Source: Synechococcus sp. HK05
GTDB taxonomy: Bacteria > Cyanobacteriota > Cyanobacteriia > PCC-6307 > Cyanobiaceae
Direction: 5' to 3'
DNA length: 64,000 bases
NCBI RefSeq assembly: GCF_019104765.1
Contig: NZ_JAHRXJ010000009.1
Coordinates: 1-64,000, forward strand
A program made the position numbers and the translations under genes. Below, one piece after another: positions 1 through 8,010 of this stretch; position 1 is the stretch's first letter; each line of letters begins with the position of its first letter. The notes beneath the pieces are model-generated. The model saw only the letters and a list, made by a program, of their open reading frames with translations, did not search any database and was not told where the DNA came from.

Positions 1-132
1 GCAGCGCCGACGATATTTGGGGGGTAGCCCCCTGAGAAAATAGGTCGATGCCAGGTAAAACATTCTTTGCTCCAACCAGCTCACGCCTCAAAGCTTGCTG
101 TTGATCAGCAGCTGAGGTGATGAGACAGAGAA
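1..132. other. Window-edge region with no assignable gene
   Basis: All three forward frames meet a stop within the first 45 bases, so at most a few C-terminal codons of an upstream forward gene could lie here. The terminator that follows on the + strand suggests such a gene ends at or before the window edge. I cannot identify it. No RNA gene is recognisable in this stretch. Confidence 0.4.
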
Positions 133-156
133 GCCACCCGAAAGGGTGGCTTTTTT
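133..156 (+). terminator. Rho-independent terminator of an upstream + strand gene
   Basis: A perfect 7-bp stem (GCCACCC / GGGTGGC) closes on a GAAA tetraloop and is followed directly by six T. It points rightward and so ends a transcript entering from outside the window. It also argues against starting the next gene at the ATG near 117, because that start would put the terminator inside the coding region. Confidence 0.85.
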
Positions 157-215
157 GTTGGCTGAAAGGAGCTGACGCTGTAGCGTCGGGTCAGGAGCGG
201 TGCCCCAGGATTTCC

Positions 216-1154
216 ATGCAGCGGTCTGGTTGGTGGCGTTCTCTGGTGCGCTTGTTTTGGCGTTCCTATCGGCTCTGGGATCGTGAAGATTGCGTGGATC
301 TGAGTGCTGCGTTTGCATATCACACGCTCCAATCGATTTTCCCCATCCTGTTGATTGCTTTGGGCGTCGCTAGTCGCGTGCTAGGGCGTGCGGATAATGT
401 GTCTGAGCAGCTCTTGGAATTGGCGGATCAGGTGCTGCCTGCGTCTGTGATTCCGGTGATTAGAAGCACGCTGAATCAGCTCATTCGCCAGGGCACCGGC
501 GCTGGTTTGGTAGGTGCTGGCTTCCTGTTGGTGTCATCCACCAATGCTTATTTGAGTCTCCAGCGTGGTGCGGATCGGTTATGGGGGTTTCGACCCTGTT
601 TGCTACCGATTGACCACTGGATGCGGCCGGTCTGGCGGTTCATTCGGGCTCGGCTCGAGGCGCTTGCCTTGGTGACATTGATCGGCTTCTTCGTGGTGTT
701 GGACCAACTCACCACCAATCTGCGCTTGCTCAGTCCTGGGAGTTGGCGTCTGATGCTGCAGAGCTGGTTGCCCTCCTGGCTGCACCTCTGGGCACCGGTG
801 CCGATGGCTGTCGACTTTGGCCTGTCGCTGTTGATCGCCTGCAGCTTGGCATTTGCCCTGCTTGCCATCCTGCCGACGCGTCATGTTCCGGTGCGAGCGC
901 TGATTCCTGGCTCGTTGTTGATTGGCTTGGTCCTCACCATCTTCAACGTGGTGCTTGGTCGCAGCTTGCTCTCGCTTGGCTCGCGTTTTCAGGCCTATGG
1001 CGTGATTGGTGGTGTCTTGCTGCTCAGTTTGTGGGTCTGGCTGGTGGGCTTGGTGGTGTACTTCGGTACGGCGTTAAGCGTGGTGGTCAGCCGGCGCCGT
1101 GAGGTTGAGGCATCCGCACAGTGGCGTGCTTCCGCTGCGCCTGATCTGCCCTGA
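216..1154 (+). CDS. YihY/virulence factor BrkB family membrane protein
   Basis: This is an integral membrane protein of about 312 residues. It has the BrkB/YihY family pattern: an aromatic N-terminal segment with an AFAYHTLQSIFP stretch, then roughly six hydrophobic helices, ending in a small basic tail. Members were once annotated as RNase BN, but that activity belongs to another protein; the real function is unresolved, with a transporter role often assumed. I chose the ATG at 216 rather than the in-frame ATG at 117, because the longer version would run through the upstream terminator and the family motif begins soon after 216. The gene stands alone upstream of a small zinc-ribbon protein. 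Confidence 0.85.
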   Translation: MQRSGWWRSLVRLFWRSYRLWDREDCVDLSAAFAYHTLQSIFPILLIALGVASRVLGRADNVSEQLLELADQVLPASVIPVIRSTLNQLIRQGTGAGLVGAGFLLVSSTNAYLSLQRGADRLWGFRPCLLPIDHWMRPVWRFIRARLEALALVTLIGFFVVLDQLTTNLRLLSPGSWRLMLQSWLPSWLHLWAPVPMAVDFGLSLLIACSLAFALLAILPTRHVPVRALIPGSLLIGLVLTIFNVVLGRSLLSLGSRFQAYGVIGGVLLLSLWVWLVGLVVYFGTALSVVVSRRREVEASAQWRASAAPDLP

Positions 1155-1184
1155 AGATGGGGTTGCCATCCCAGAGGTCCGCTG

Positions 1185-1529
1185 ATGCAACGCCCGATTC
1201 CGTGGTTGTGGATCCTGGTGATCGGGTTCCTGTTGTTGGCCCCTGGTTTCACCGGGCGTCTGTTTGTGGACGTGCTCGAGGGTTTTGCACTGTTGTTGGT
1301 GTTTGGCCCTCTGGTCTTGGCCGGTGCAGGCTTCCTGGCTTGGCAGTGGTTCCGGCGCCGGTTGATTACCTGTCCTGCCTGCGGGACACCGAGCCTGGGC
1401 GCCAGCGTCTGTCCCGCCTGCGGGACGAGCTTGTTGAATGCCAACGGTCAAACCAGCGTGACCAATGATCAGCCGGCTAGTTCTGCCGTGATTGATGTGG
1501 AGGTACGCGACGTGTCAGGCGATCGCTGA
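1185..1529 (+). CDS. Small membrane protein with C-terminal zinc ribbon
   Basis: The 114-residue protein has two hydrophobic helices in its first ~60 residues. A short loop with two CPACGT motifs about a dozen residues apart follows. This four-cysteine arrangement is typical of a zinc ribbon and would face the cytoplasm if the N-terminal helices form a hairpin. The tail is acidic and polar. It lies 30 nt after the YihY gene on the same strand and may be cotranscribed. The last 15 bases overlap the 3' end of the convergent DUF2834 gene. I do not recognise a named family; a redox or metal-sensing role would be speculation. Confidence 0.75.
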   Translation: MQRPIPWLWILVIGFLLLAPGFTGRLFVDVLEGFALLLVFGPLVLAGAGFLAWQWFRRRLITCPACGTPSLGASVCPACGTSLLNANGQTSVTNDQPASSAVIDVEVRDVSGDR

Positions 1530-1904
1530 GCCATCGGTTCCTCCGGCTTGCCGGGCCAGCTCGGCGAGCCGCCGTTCCCTCAGAAACAGGAAAAAGGGCG
1601 CGGCAAAGGCAAACGCAATCGTGACGGAGCTCAGCAACACAAGCCAGAGATGGCGCATCTGTAGCCGGCGGCTTTCCACAATGATCCAGATCGTGATTGC
1701 TGAGGCACCCACCAGCAGATCTCGGGAGAGGGATTGCGCTGCCGGGTTGGCATTGGCCAGCGCGATGAACAGCTCGAGATCAAAGCTGGAGCCGTAGTCG
1801 CGCATGTAGTCCAGGTTGGCCATCCACGGCAGCACGCCCCCAGCGACCGCCAGCGCCAGATACAGCCAGGCCAGCCAGGGTTTGGGCGCGGTGTTGATCT
1901 CCAT
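1515..1904 (-). CDS. DUF2834 family membrane protein
   Basis: The predicted protein is 129 residues with three to four hydrophobic segments. It shows the DUF2834 pattern: a W-L-Y-L-A-L first helix, a middle segment carrying a DLLVGASA-like stretch, and a last helix ending in APFFLFLRERRL. The family has no assigned function. The ATG at 1904 lies 8 nt after the xseB stop, with an AGG-containing Shine-Dalgarno in the xseB terminal codons. An in-frame ATG at 1934 would overlap xseB by 22 nt and is less likely. The gene is probably the last of the 3529-1515 transcript, behind xseA and xseB. Confidence 0.8.
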   Translation of the reverse strand: MEINTAPKPWLAWLYLALAVAGGVLPWMANLDYMRDYGSSFDLELFIALANANPAAQSLSRDLLVGASAITIWIIVESRRLQMRHLWLVLLSSVTIAFAFAAPFFLFLRERRLAELARQAGGTDGSAIA

Positions 1905-1912
1905 AGCGGTGC

Positions 1913-2170
1913 TTACCTGTTGGTTGTGTCCCATTGGATCACTTCCTGCTCCACGCCTTCGAGAACTGCGCTGCAGCGGTTGGCATAGGCCTCGGCTCGG
2001 CGATAGAGGGTTGCCATCTCTTCCACCTCGAGTTCGCTTGATTGCAGCTTGGCCATCGCCAGCTCAAGGGCCGTTCGGGCCTCGTTGAAGCTCAGTGCCT
2101 CCACCTCGGCGTGCCATGGATCGGCGGCGTGAGGGGCGCTGCGCTTGCGCTTGGGTTTGGGCTCAGCCAT
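1913..2170 (-). CDS. xseB: Exodeoxyribonuclease VII small subunit
   Basis: XseB partners XseA to form exonuclease VII, which degrades single-stranded DNA to acid-insoluble and then acid-soluble oligonucleotides. The 85-residue protein has a basic N-terminus followed by the characteristic coiled-coil hairpin (LSFNEARTALE, then LQSSELEVEEMATLYRRAEAY). The ATG at 2170 overlaps the xseA stop by 8 nt, which supports translational coupling. This gives balanced synthesis of the two subunits. Length and gene order match the family. Confidence 0.93.
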   Translation of the reverse strand: MAEPKPKRKRSAPHAADPWHAEVEALSFNEARTALELAMAKLQSSELEVEEMATLYRRAEAYANRCSAVLEGVEQEVIQWDTTNR

Positions 2171-3320
2171 CAGCACCGGGTTCCGTGGTTTGCACAACGG
2201 TGTTGATCCTGCCGTCTGCCACCAACACTTGCAGCACATCGCCGCTGCCTACCTGCTGCACAGAGCGCACCAGTTGCCCATCACCACCATGCAGCAGCGC
2301 GAAGCCTCGCTCCAGCAGCCGCAGGGGTGAGAGGGCCTGCAGCAGTTCGATCCGTTGCTCCAGCTGGTGGCGTGCGTTGGCGAGGAGCTGGCGCGGATGC
2401 AGGGCCACTAAGCGCTCCCGGATCGCCGTCAGCCGGAAGCGTTCTTGTTGTAGGCGGTGGCTCACGGCTTGCCGGACTAGGGCGCGTTGCTGTTGCAGTG
2501 CCAGCATCAGGTGTTGGCGGTCTGGCAAAAGAGCGACCACCGCTGCGGTGGGGGTTGCGGCTCGGTAATCGGCCACCAGATCCGCGATGGTGGTGTCGTC
2601 TTCATGGCCCAGCCCCGTGACCACGGGCAGCGGACAGGCGGCCAGATCGCGGGCTAAGGCTTCGTTGTCGAACACTGCTAGATCTTCCCGGCTGCCGCCG
2701 CCTCGGGCCAGCACAAGCGCTTCAATCCCAAGCTCATCGGCACGGGCGATCACCTCCGCCAGACGTGCGCGGATCTGCTCGTCGACGGCACCCTGCACTG
2801 GAATCGGCACCACATGGATGCGTGTGGCTGGCCAGCGCTCCTGAGCGGTGCGCAGCATGTCGGCCAGCGCAGAACTGGGCACGCTGGTGAGGAGCGCAAT
2901 CGCCGCGGGCATCGCCGGCAGCGGCCGTTTGCAGGCCGGGTCGAGCAGACCCTCGGGTTCCAACAGGGCGCGCACGCGCTCGAATTGGCGCAGCACAGCG
3001 CTCAGGCTGGGACGCAGATCGAGGATCTGTACGCACAAGCTGGCGCGGCTCGCCCAGAAATTGAGCTTGCCCACCACCTGCACACCATCCCCTTCGCTGG
3101 GCTGAAAGCTGAGCTTGTTCAGCTGCGATGCCCAGACCACACCAGAAATCGAGGCCTGCTCATCCACCAGGGTGAGCCAGAGGTGGCCTTTTTTGAGCTG
3201 CGGCCGCGAGACGGTCGCCTCCAGCAGGAAGCGAGGCGCAAAACCTCGCTCCAGCAGCGAGGCAATCGCCTGGTTCAGTTCGGCAACGCTGTAGCGCGGT
3301 AGCCCTGGATCGCCGTTCAC
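2163..3320 (-). CDS. xseA: Exodeoxyribonuclease VII large subunit
   Basis: This is the catalytic subunit of exonuclease VII (about 385 residues). The N-terminus has an OB-fold nucleic-acid-binding domain (YSVAELNQAI, then HLWLTLVDEQ). The central domain carries the family's conserved LARGGGSREDL and VVTGLGHEDD stretches, and a helical C-terminus ends in a LRLLERGFALL segment. The GTG at 3320 is chosen because it overlaps the upstream gene's TGA as GTGA, and the OB fold begins right after it. The open frame extends 120 codons upstream but that part is not protein-like. It is coupled to xseB downstream and to a small membrane protein upstream. Confidence 0.93.
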   Translation of the reverse strand: MNGDPGLPRYSVAELNQAIASLLERGFAPRFLLEATVSRPQLKKGHLWLTLVDEQASISGVVWASQLNKLSFQPSEGDGVQVVGKLNFWASRASLCVQILDLRPSLSAVLRQFERVRALLEPEGLLDPACKRPLPAMPAAIALLTSVPSSALADMLRTAQERWPATRIHVVPIPVQGAVDEQIRARLAEVIARADELGIEALVLARGGGSREDLAVFDNEALARDLAACPLPVVTGLGHEDDTTIADLVADYRAATPTAAVVALLPDRQHLMLALQQQRALVRQAVSHRLQQERFRLTAIRERLVALHPRQLLANARHQLEQRIELLQALSPLRLLERGFALLHGGDGQLVRSVQQVGSGDVLQVLVADGRINTVVQTTEPGADG

Positions 3321-3529
3321 CGCTCCAGGCGGCGATAGCAGCTCCACCAATAGAGGCAAACCAGGCTGCCGAGCACGGCCACGGCTTGGCCCGCAGGATG
3401 GTCGATGCGAATCCAGCCCACGCTGGTGATCACAATGCCGCTGCTCAGCATCCGGGCGCCATCGCGGCGGTTCTTGGCAAAAAGCTGGGCCAGGGGACCT
3501 GCGGGTGGTGTGCTGCCAGTTTGACCCAT
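3317..3529 (-). CDS. Small one-to-two-helix membrane protein coupled to xseA
   Basis: The 70-residue protein has a polar N-terminus rich in G and P, a short basic segment (FAKNRRDGARML) and a long hydrophobic stretch ending in W-W-S-C-Y-R-R. The ATG at 3529 is chosen over an adjacent TTG. The TGA stop overlaps the xseA GTG in a four-base GTGA, so the two genes are translationally coupled. I do not recognise a named family. Nothing in the protein hints at a nuclease role, so the link to exonuclease VII may only be operon sharing. Confidence 0.7.
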   Translation of the reverse strand: MGQTGSTPPAGPLAQLFAKNRRDGARMLSSGIVITSVGWIRIDHPAGQAVAVLGSLVCLYWWSCYRRLER

Positions 3530-3530
3530 C

Positions 3531-3560
3531 AAAAAGCGCCCCCTCGCAGGAGAAGGCGCT
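3531..3560 (-). terminator. Rho-independent terminator after hli
   Basis: Read on the minus strand, AGCGCC pairs with GGCGCT across a loop of about a dozen bases and is followed by five T. It lies about 30 nt after the hli stop and just before the ATG of the small membrane gene. It would separate hli from the xseA/xseB transcript. Confidence 0.7.
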
Positions 3561-3588
3561 GATCATGGTTGGGGTTGGCGTGAAGGCT

Positions 3589-3741
3589 TCAGCCCAGGCC
3601 GATCTGGCCGAGGATGCCTTGGCCGGTGAGCAGTTCGGTCGCGAGGCCGATGGTGAAGCCCAGCATGGCCAGACGGCCATTCCAGGTTTCGGCGAAATTC
3701 ACAAATCCGAAGCGCGCAGATGTTGAAGTGGAGTCAGGCAT
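3589..3741 (-). CDS. hli: High-light-inducible protein (HLIP)
   Basis: This 50-residue single-helix thylakoid protein has the chlorophyll-binding motif AETWNGRLAMLGF at residues 17-29. In the family, the E and N/R residues bind chlorophyll and allow dimerisation into an LHC-like core. Such proteins protect photosystem II and newly made chlorophyll under high light and other stress. The ATG at 3741 is the only sensible start: the upstream open frame is not protein-like. The gene is followed by its own terminator and faces a divergent HAD phosphatase gene across about 90 nt. A light- or stress-responsive promoter is expected there but I could not pick one out. Confidence 0.93.
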   Translation of the reverse strand: MPDSTSTSARFGFVNFAETWNGRLAMLGFTIGLATELLTGQGILGQIGLG

Positions 3742-3834
3742 CGGTAAGACGCGAACGCTTGAACTGTAACGAAACATGTGGGCTGCTTGACGGTGTTCGG
3801 CGATACGGTTGTCGCCACTTGATCGCCATCGGCC

Positions 3835-4623
3835 GTGTCGCGTGCGTTGTTGCAAAGTCAGCTCTCTGCCCCCTTGCCGGAGGCGCCTGAGCTCGTGCTG
3901 GTCACCGACCTCGATGGCACCTTGCTGGGGGGCGCCACCGCTGAGCGGCGCCGTTTTTACCGATGGTTGACGGAGCAGCGACAACGGGTGCTGCATGTGT
4001 TTTGCACCGGCCGCGACCTCAGCTCCATTGCCAGGGTGTTGGCAGAGGATGAGCCGATCGGTTTGGCTGCTCCCCATCTGGTGATTGGTGATGTGGGTTG
4101 CACGGTGGCCTGCGGCCAGTCGTTGCTGCCGGTGCCGTTGGCGGTGGATCCGATCGAGGCGCTTTGGCAGGGCAAGGAACAGCGGTTGCTGCCATTGCTG
4201 GAGGGGCAGCCTGGTCTGGCGCCCCAACCCCTCCACTCCGAGCGACGTCTGGCGTATTACGTCGACCCAGCGGCCTTCGATCACAGCCTGATCCCGCAAC
4301 TCGAGGCCCATGGTGTGGATTGCCTCCTCTCCGACAACCGTTATCTCGACCTACTCCCCAGTGGCGTGAACAAGGGCACCACACTCTTGGCCCTGTTGCA
4401 ATGGCTGGATGTGGATCCCGCCTGCGTGGTGACAGCCGGTGACACCCTCAACGACCTGGCGATGTTTGAAACCGGCCTGAAGGGGGTGATGGTGGCCAAC
4501 GCTGAACCCGCACTGCAGGAGCACCTGCCCCGCCTGCCCTCGGTGTATCTGGCTGCAGCAGAGGGATGTGCCGGCATTGCCGAAGGCTTACGCCATTTCG
4601 GCTTTGATCACCTCTGGGACTGA
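3835..4623 (+). CDS. HAD-IIB sugar-phosphate phosphatase (sucrose-phosphate phosphatase-like)
   Basis: The 262-residue HAD hydrolase has motif I VTDLDGTLL with nucleophile and acid/base Asp25 and Asp27, a motif II threonine in FCTGRD, Lys180 and the metal-binding GDTLND motif (Asp203, Asp207). The cap sequence and the KGTTLLALLQWL stretch before motif IV resemble sucrose-phosphate phosphatases and the related compatible-solute phosphatases. It probably removes phosphate from sucrose-6-phosphate, glucosylglycerate-phosphate or a similar product. No matching synthase is nearby, so the substrate is open. The start is GTG at 3835. Its last 16 bases overlap the 3' end of hrpB on the other strand. 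Confidence 0.78.
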   Translation: MSRALLQSQLSAPLPEAPELVLVTDLDGTLLGGATAERRRFYRWLTEQRQRVLHVFCTGRDLSSIARVLAEDEPIGLAAPHLVIGDVGCTVACGQSLLPVPLAVDPIEALWQGKEQRLLPLLEGQPGLAPQPLHSERRLAYYVDPAAFDHSLIPQLEAHGVDCLLSDNRYLDLLPSGVNKGTTLLALLQWLDVDPACVVTAGDTLNDLAMFETGLKGVMVANAEPALQEHLPRLPSVYLAAAEGCAGIAEGLRHFGFDHLWD

Positions 4624-7106
4624 CGGCGTTCGAGGGCGCGCTTGGTGAGTGCGGTGGCGGGCGTGTTGGCGGGATCATCCGGCCACGGGTGGCGGGGGTA
4701 GCGGCCCCTCAGCTCTTTGCGCACCTCCAGATAGGCGCCACTCCAGAAGCCCGCCAGGTCTTGGGTGATGGCCGCAGGTCGGCCGGCCGGGGAGAGCAGA
4801 TGCACCGTGACAGGCAGCCGGCCCCCCAGCACCGTTGGGGTACTGGCTGCGCCGAATAGCTCCTGCAGTTTCACCGCCAGCACCGGTTCGCCGCTGCTGT
4901 AATCCAGCCGTGCCTCCCGGCCTGAGGGGATGGGCAGGTTCTGGGGAAGCAGCGCATCAAGTTCGCGGCGCGCCTCCCAGGCCAGGCCGCTCCAGAGGGC
5001 TTCCTCCAGGTTGATGTTCTGTAGATCGGTGCGGCTGCGAAGACCGTCGAGTTGATCGATCAGCCAGCTGGCCGGATCAGCGGCCAGGGTCGTGAGGCTT
5101 CGGTCGGGCCAGGGATCTCCCAATTCCCGCTGGGCCAGGGCCAGGCGTTGCTGCAGTTGGCGGCTGCCAGCGTCCCAGGGGAGCGCTTCGATTCCCAGTT
5201 CGATTAGGCCGGTGAGCAGGGCTTCGCGCAGCACAGCTGCTGGTGCTTCGGGCCAGGGGCGGCGCTCGAGCACCAGTGCCCCCAGGCGCAGTTCCCGCTC
5301 AGCTCGGATGCGCTGCTGCTGGGAATCCCAGCACACCTGCGCTTGCTCGTCTCCCGCGGTGTGCGCCAGGGCGTTGAGGCTGCTGATGGCTAGGGGCAGG
5401 GCCAGCTGGATGCGGGCATCGCTGCTGCCGCCATCGGCGGCGGCGATGGCCAGGGCTGGAGCGCCCACCAGGGGGTCGCTGGGGTGCAGCACGGCGCCGC
5501 GGCCGCTGCGGGTGAGGTAGCGCCCAGAGCCGGGCGTGCGCTCCAGCGCCACGCGTTCGGGGTAGGCATGGGCCAGCAGCTCGGCGGCCAGAACGGTTTC
5601 AGGTTCAGCGGGGGGGCTCTGGCCCGAGCTGGGCGGCAGCTGGCGCCGCAGCTGCTGTCCCAGTTGCTGCAGATGTTGGCGCCGCGGATCGCGGCCTGGT
5701 TGCCGCAACCAATCGAGCCGCCGCATCAGATCGCAGCCAGCCTCCTGCTGCGAGAGAGGATCGCGTTCGCTCAGCAGTGCTGCCAAGCTGCAGCCCAGTT
5801 CTTCGGCTCCCAGCTCGCGGGCCCGCAGGAGCAGTTGCGCCAGCCTTGGATGCACCCCCAGGCTGGCCAGCTGGCGGCCGTGGGCATTCAGGGTGCCGTT
5901 CACCTCGAGGGCGCCCAGCTGATGCAGCAGCCCTTGCCCCTCCTTGAGGTGGGCCTGGGGTGGTGGCTCGAGCCAGGGGAGCGTCTCTCCGAGGCCAGCT
6001 CCCCATTCGGCGAGCTGCAGCACCAACGGTGCTGGGTCGGCCTCCATGACCGCAGGAGGGTCGAAGGCGGGGCGGCGGTTCTGCTCCGCCGGGCTCCACA
6101 GCCGCAGGGCGCGGCCTGGGCCCAAGCGCCCGGCGCGGCCGGCCCGTTGCTCAGCGCTGGCCAGGCTGGCGGGCACGGTTACCAGGCTCTCCATGCCGCT
6201 CACCGGATCGAAGCGGCTGCGGCGGCTGAGCCCGCTGTCGATCACCAGGCTGACGCCTTCGATCGTGAGTGAGCTTTCGGCGATCGCCGTCGCCAGCACC
6301 ACCTTTCCGCCGGGGCCGTTGGCGCGGCGGATTGCGCGGCTCTGTTCGGCCAGGGGCAGATTGCCGTGCAGCAGGCAGAGCTCCAGGTTTCCCCCCCAGC
6401 TGGTGGCGGCGATCGCCTCCTGGCAGAGGCGCAGCTCCCGTTGGCCGGGCAGGAACACCAACACCGTGTCTCCGGGCTCCCGCTGATCGAGCCAGTGGGC
6501 CTCGAGGGCGCGTACCACCTGGCCTGGCAGGGATTCCCGCTCCCGAGGTGGTTGATGGCTGATGTCCACCGGGTGGCTGCGGCCTTCGCTGGTGAGCAGC
6601 GCGGCCTCCGGCAATTGCTCCACCAGCGGTTGCAGGTTGAGCGTGGCGGACATCACCAGTAACCGCAGCTCCGGCATCAGCAGCTCGCGAGCTTCGCGTA
6701 ACAGAGCGAGGGCCAGATCCGCCTCGCAGCGACGTTCGTGAAACTCGTCGAAAATCACGCAGCCCACCCCCTCCAGGCCCGGATCGGCCTGCAGCTGCCG
6801 CAGGAACAGGCCGTCGGTGAGCACCTCCAGGCGGGTGCTGGCAGACACGCGGCTCTCCAGACGCACGCGGTATCCGACGCGTTGGCCCACCTGTTCGTCC
6901 AATTCAGAGGCGAGCCGTTCGGCGGCCGCCTTGGCGGCCAGGCGCCGGGGCTCCAGCATCAGGATGCGGCCGCGGCAGCCCTCCAGCAGGGCCAGCGGAA
7001 CGCGGGTGGTTTTGCCGGCCCCTGGAGGCGCCTGCAGCAACACCGTGCCCCCGGCGGGGAGCCGCTGCACCAGCTCAGGCAGCAGCGGCTCGATCGGTAG
7101 GGGCAC
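4608..7106 (-). CDS. hrpB: ATP-dependent helicase HrpB
   Basis: This is an 832-residue DEAH/RHA-type helicase. Walker A (PPGAGKTT) lies at residues 27-34, the diagnostic HrpB variant DEFHERR at 120-126, and the SAT motif (VMSATL) follows. The helicase C domain carries QRAGRAGRLGPG, and the HrpB C-terminal domain includes RLDYSSGEPVL. HrpB is a predicted RNA helicase; its physiological substrate in bacteria is not settled. Length agrees with the family (about 810-840). The start codon is GTG. It is transcribed in the same direction as the upstream 127-residue protein, 26 nt away, so the two may be cotranscribed. Confidence 0.93.
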   Translation of the reverse strand: MPLPIEPLLPELVQRLPAGGTVLLQAPPGAGKTTRVPLALLEGCRGRILMLEPRRLAAKAAAERLASELDEQVGQRVGYRVRLESRVSASTRLEVLTDGLFLRQLQADPGLEGVGCVIFDEFHERRCEADLALALLREARELLMPELRLLVMSATLNLQPLVEQLPEAALLTSEGRSHPVDISHQPPRERESLPGQVVRALEAHWLDQREPGDTVLVFLPGQRELRLCQEAIAATSWGGNLELCLLHGNLPLAEQSRAIRRANGPGGKVVLATAIAESSLTIEGVSLVIDSGLSRRSRFDPVSGMESLVTVPASLASAEQRAGRAGRLGPGRALRLWSPAEQNRRPAFDPPAVMEADPAPLVLQLAEWGAGLGETLPWLEPPPQAHLKEGQGLLHQLGALEVNGTLNAHGRQLASLGVHPRLAQLLLRARELGAEELGCSLAALLSERDPLSQQEAGCDLMRRLDWLRQPGRDPRRQHLQQLGQQLRRQLPPSSGQSPPAEPETVLAAELLAHAYPERVALERTPGSGRYLTRSGRGAVLHPSDPLVGAPALAIAAADGGSSDARIQLALPLAISSLNALAHTAGDEQAQVCWDSQQQRIRAERELRLGALVLERRPWPEAPAAVLREALLTGLIELGIEALPWDAGSRQLQQRLALAQRELGDPWPDRSLTTLAADPASWLIDQLDGLRSRTDLQNINLEEALWSGLAWEARRELDALLPQNLPIPSGREARLDYSSGEPVLAVKLQELFGAASTPTVLGGRLPVTVHLLSPAGRPAAITQDLAGFWSGAYLEVRKELRGRYPRHPWPDDPANTPATALTKRALERRQSQR

Positions 7107-7132
7107 GGGCTGGTGTGGGTGAAGCGGCGGGC

Positions 7133-7516
7133 TCAGCGCACGTGGCGGGCACCGTCCACCGGGTGATACACCTCGCCGGTGGTTTCTTCGTACACGATGG
7201 CCGGCAGGCCGGTTTCAAACATGGTCTGGAGGGCTTCCTTCAGGTAGGGGTTCCAGCCACCGGTGTTCACCTTGCCGTGGCGCACGGTCCAATCCCAGGT
7301 GCCTTGTAAATCTCTGGGGACGCGGCCCTCACGGTCGCGGCGGGCCACCAGATCCTGGGATTCCACGATGCCCACCAAGATCGGTTGCTTGCCATAGGCC
7401 GGGGTGAGGATCAGCTCCAGACGCACGGGATCTTCCTTCACCAGCTTCAGCTGAAAGCGGGGGGGCAGCTTGATGGCCTTGAGCACCGCAGCCACGATCC
7501 GGGTTCTTTGCTCCAC
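7133..7516 (-). CDS. Conserved cyanobacterial-type hypothetical protein (127 aa)
   Basis: The soluble protein has 127 residues and a GTG start. It shows a mixed alpha/beta pattern: a basic helix at the N-terminus (VLKAIKLPPRF), a strand-rich middle (VRLELILTPAYGKQPILVGI), and a C-terminal part with W-DW-VRHGKVN and EETTGEVYHPVDG. There is no signal peptide, membrane helix or cysteine. I cannot place it in a named family. It precedes hrpB by 26 nt on the same strand. The sequence reads as a real conserved protein because the frame is long, balanced and free of low complexity. Confidence 0.7.
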   Translation of the reverse strand: MEQRTRIVAAVLKAIKLPPRFQLKLVKEDPVRLELILTPAYGKQPILVGIVESQDLVARRDREGRVPRDLQGTWDWTVRHGKVNTGGWNPYLKEALQTMFETGLPAIVYEETTGEVYHPVDGARHVR

Positions 7517-7577
7517 TCAGCCTCCGCTGTGTCCACAAGCACTCAACGGTTGTACCAGCTGGAGGGCCCGTGCGGGC

Positions 7578-7853
7578 TCAGCTGGGGTCGTTCGGTGAGG
7601 CGGGCTGCTCTTGATCACCACCGAAGCGCACGGTGAGGAGGTCGTCGCGGGTGAGCTGACCATCGGCATCCAGCAGCTCGGGGTGGATGGTGAGGCGGCC
7701 GGTGCGATCGCCTCTGGGGATGCGGTTTTGATCGCCCGGGCGGGGCACTGCAGCAAATCCGCGGCCCATGATCCGGAAGGCCTGCCAGAGCAATCCGAGG
7801 AAGCAGGCCGCGTAGACCAGCGGCAGCAGCTTGGCGAAGAACTCGGAGATCAT
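7578..7853 (-). CDS. DUF2973 family small membrane protein
   Basis: This 91-residue protein has one N-terminal transmembrane helix ([18 protein letters not shown]) and a soluble tail. The tail's [16 protein letters not shown] stretch followed by DDLLTVRF is characteristic of the cyanobacterial DUF2973 family. The function is unknown; the family occurs across cyanobacteria and likely sits in the thylakoid or plasma membrane with the tail exposed. It is divergent from the htrA-type protease gene, with about 157 nt between them. Confidence 0.8.
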   Translation of the reverse strand: MISEFFAKLLPLVYAACFLGLLWQAFRIMGRGFAAVPRPGDQNRIPRGDRTGRLTIHPELLDADGQLTRDDLLTVRFGGDQEQPASPNDPS

Positions 7854-8010
7854 GGGTAGGGTCCCGGCGAGGGAAGCGATGGGCCGGCGTGCAAGTCGTG
7901 TGCCCCATCATCGCGCGGCTAGGCCAGTTGCGGTGGGGAAATCCACCAGCGCGGCCCCTTTGCCCCCACCACAAACCTGCGTACGGTCGAAGCCCACCGG
8001 TTCCCCTGCG

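Noticed and set aside
3589-4311. Long form of the hli reading frame (240 codons)
   Set aside because: Only the last 50 codons encode the HLIP; the rest is antisense to the HAD phosphatase and not conserved in character.
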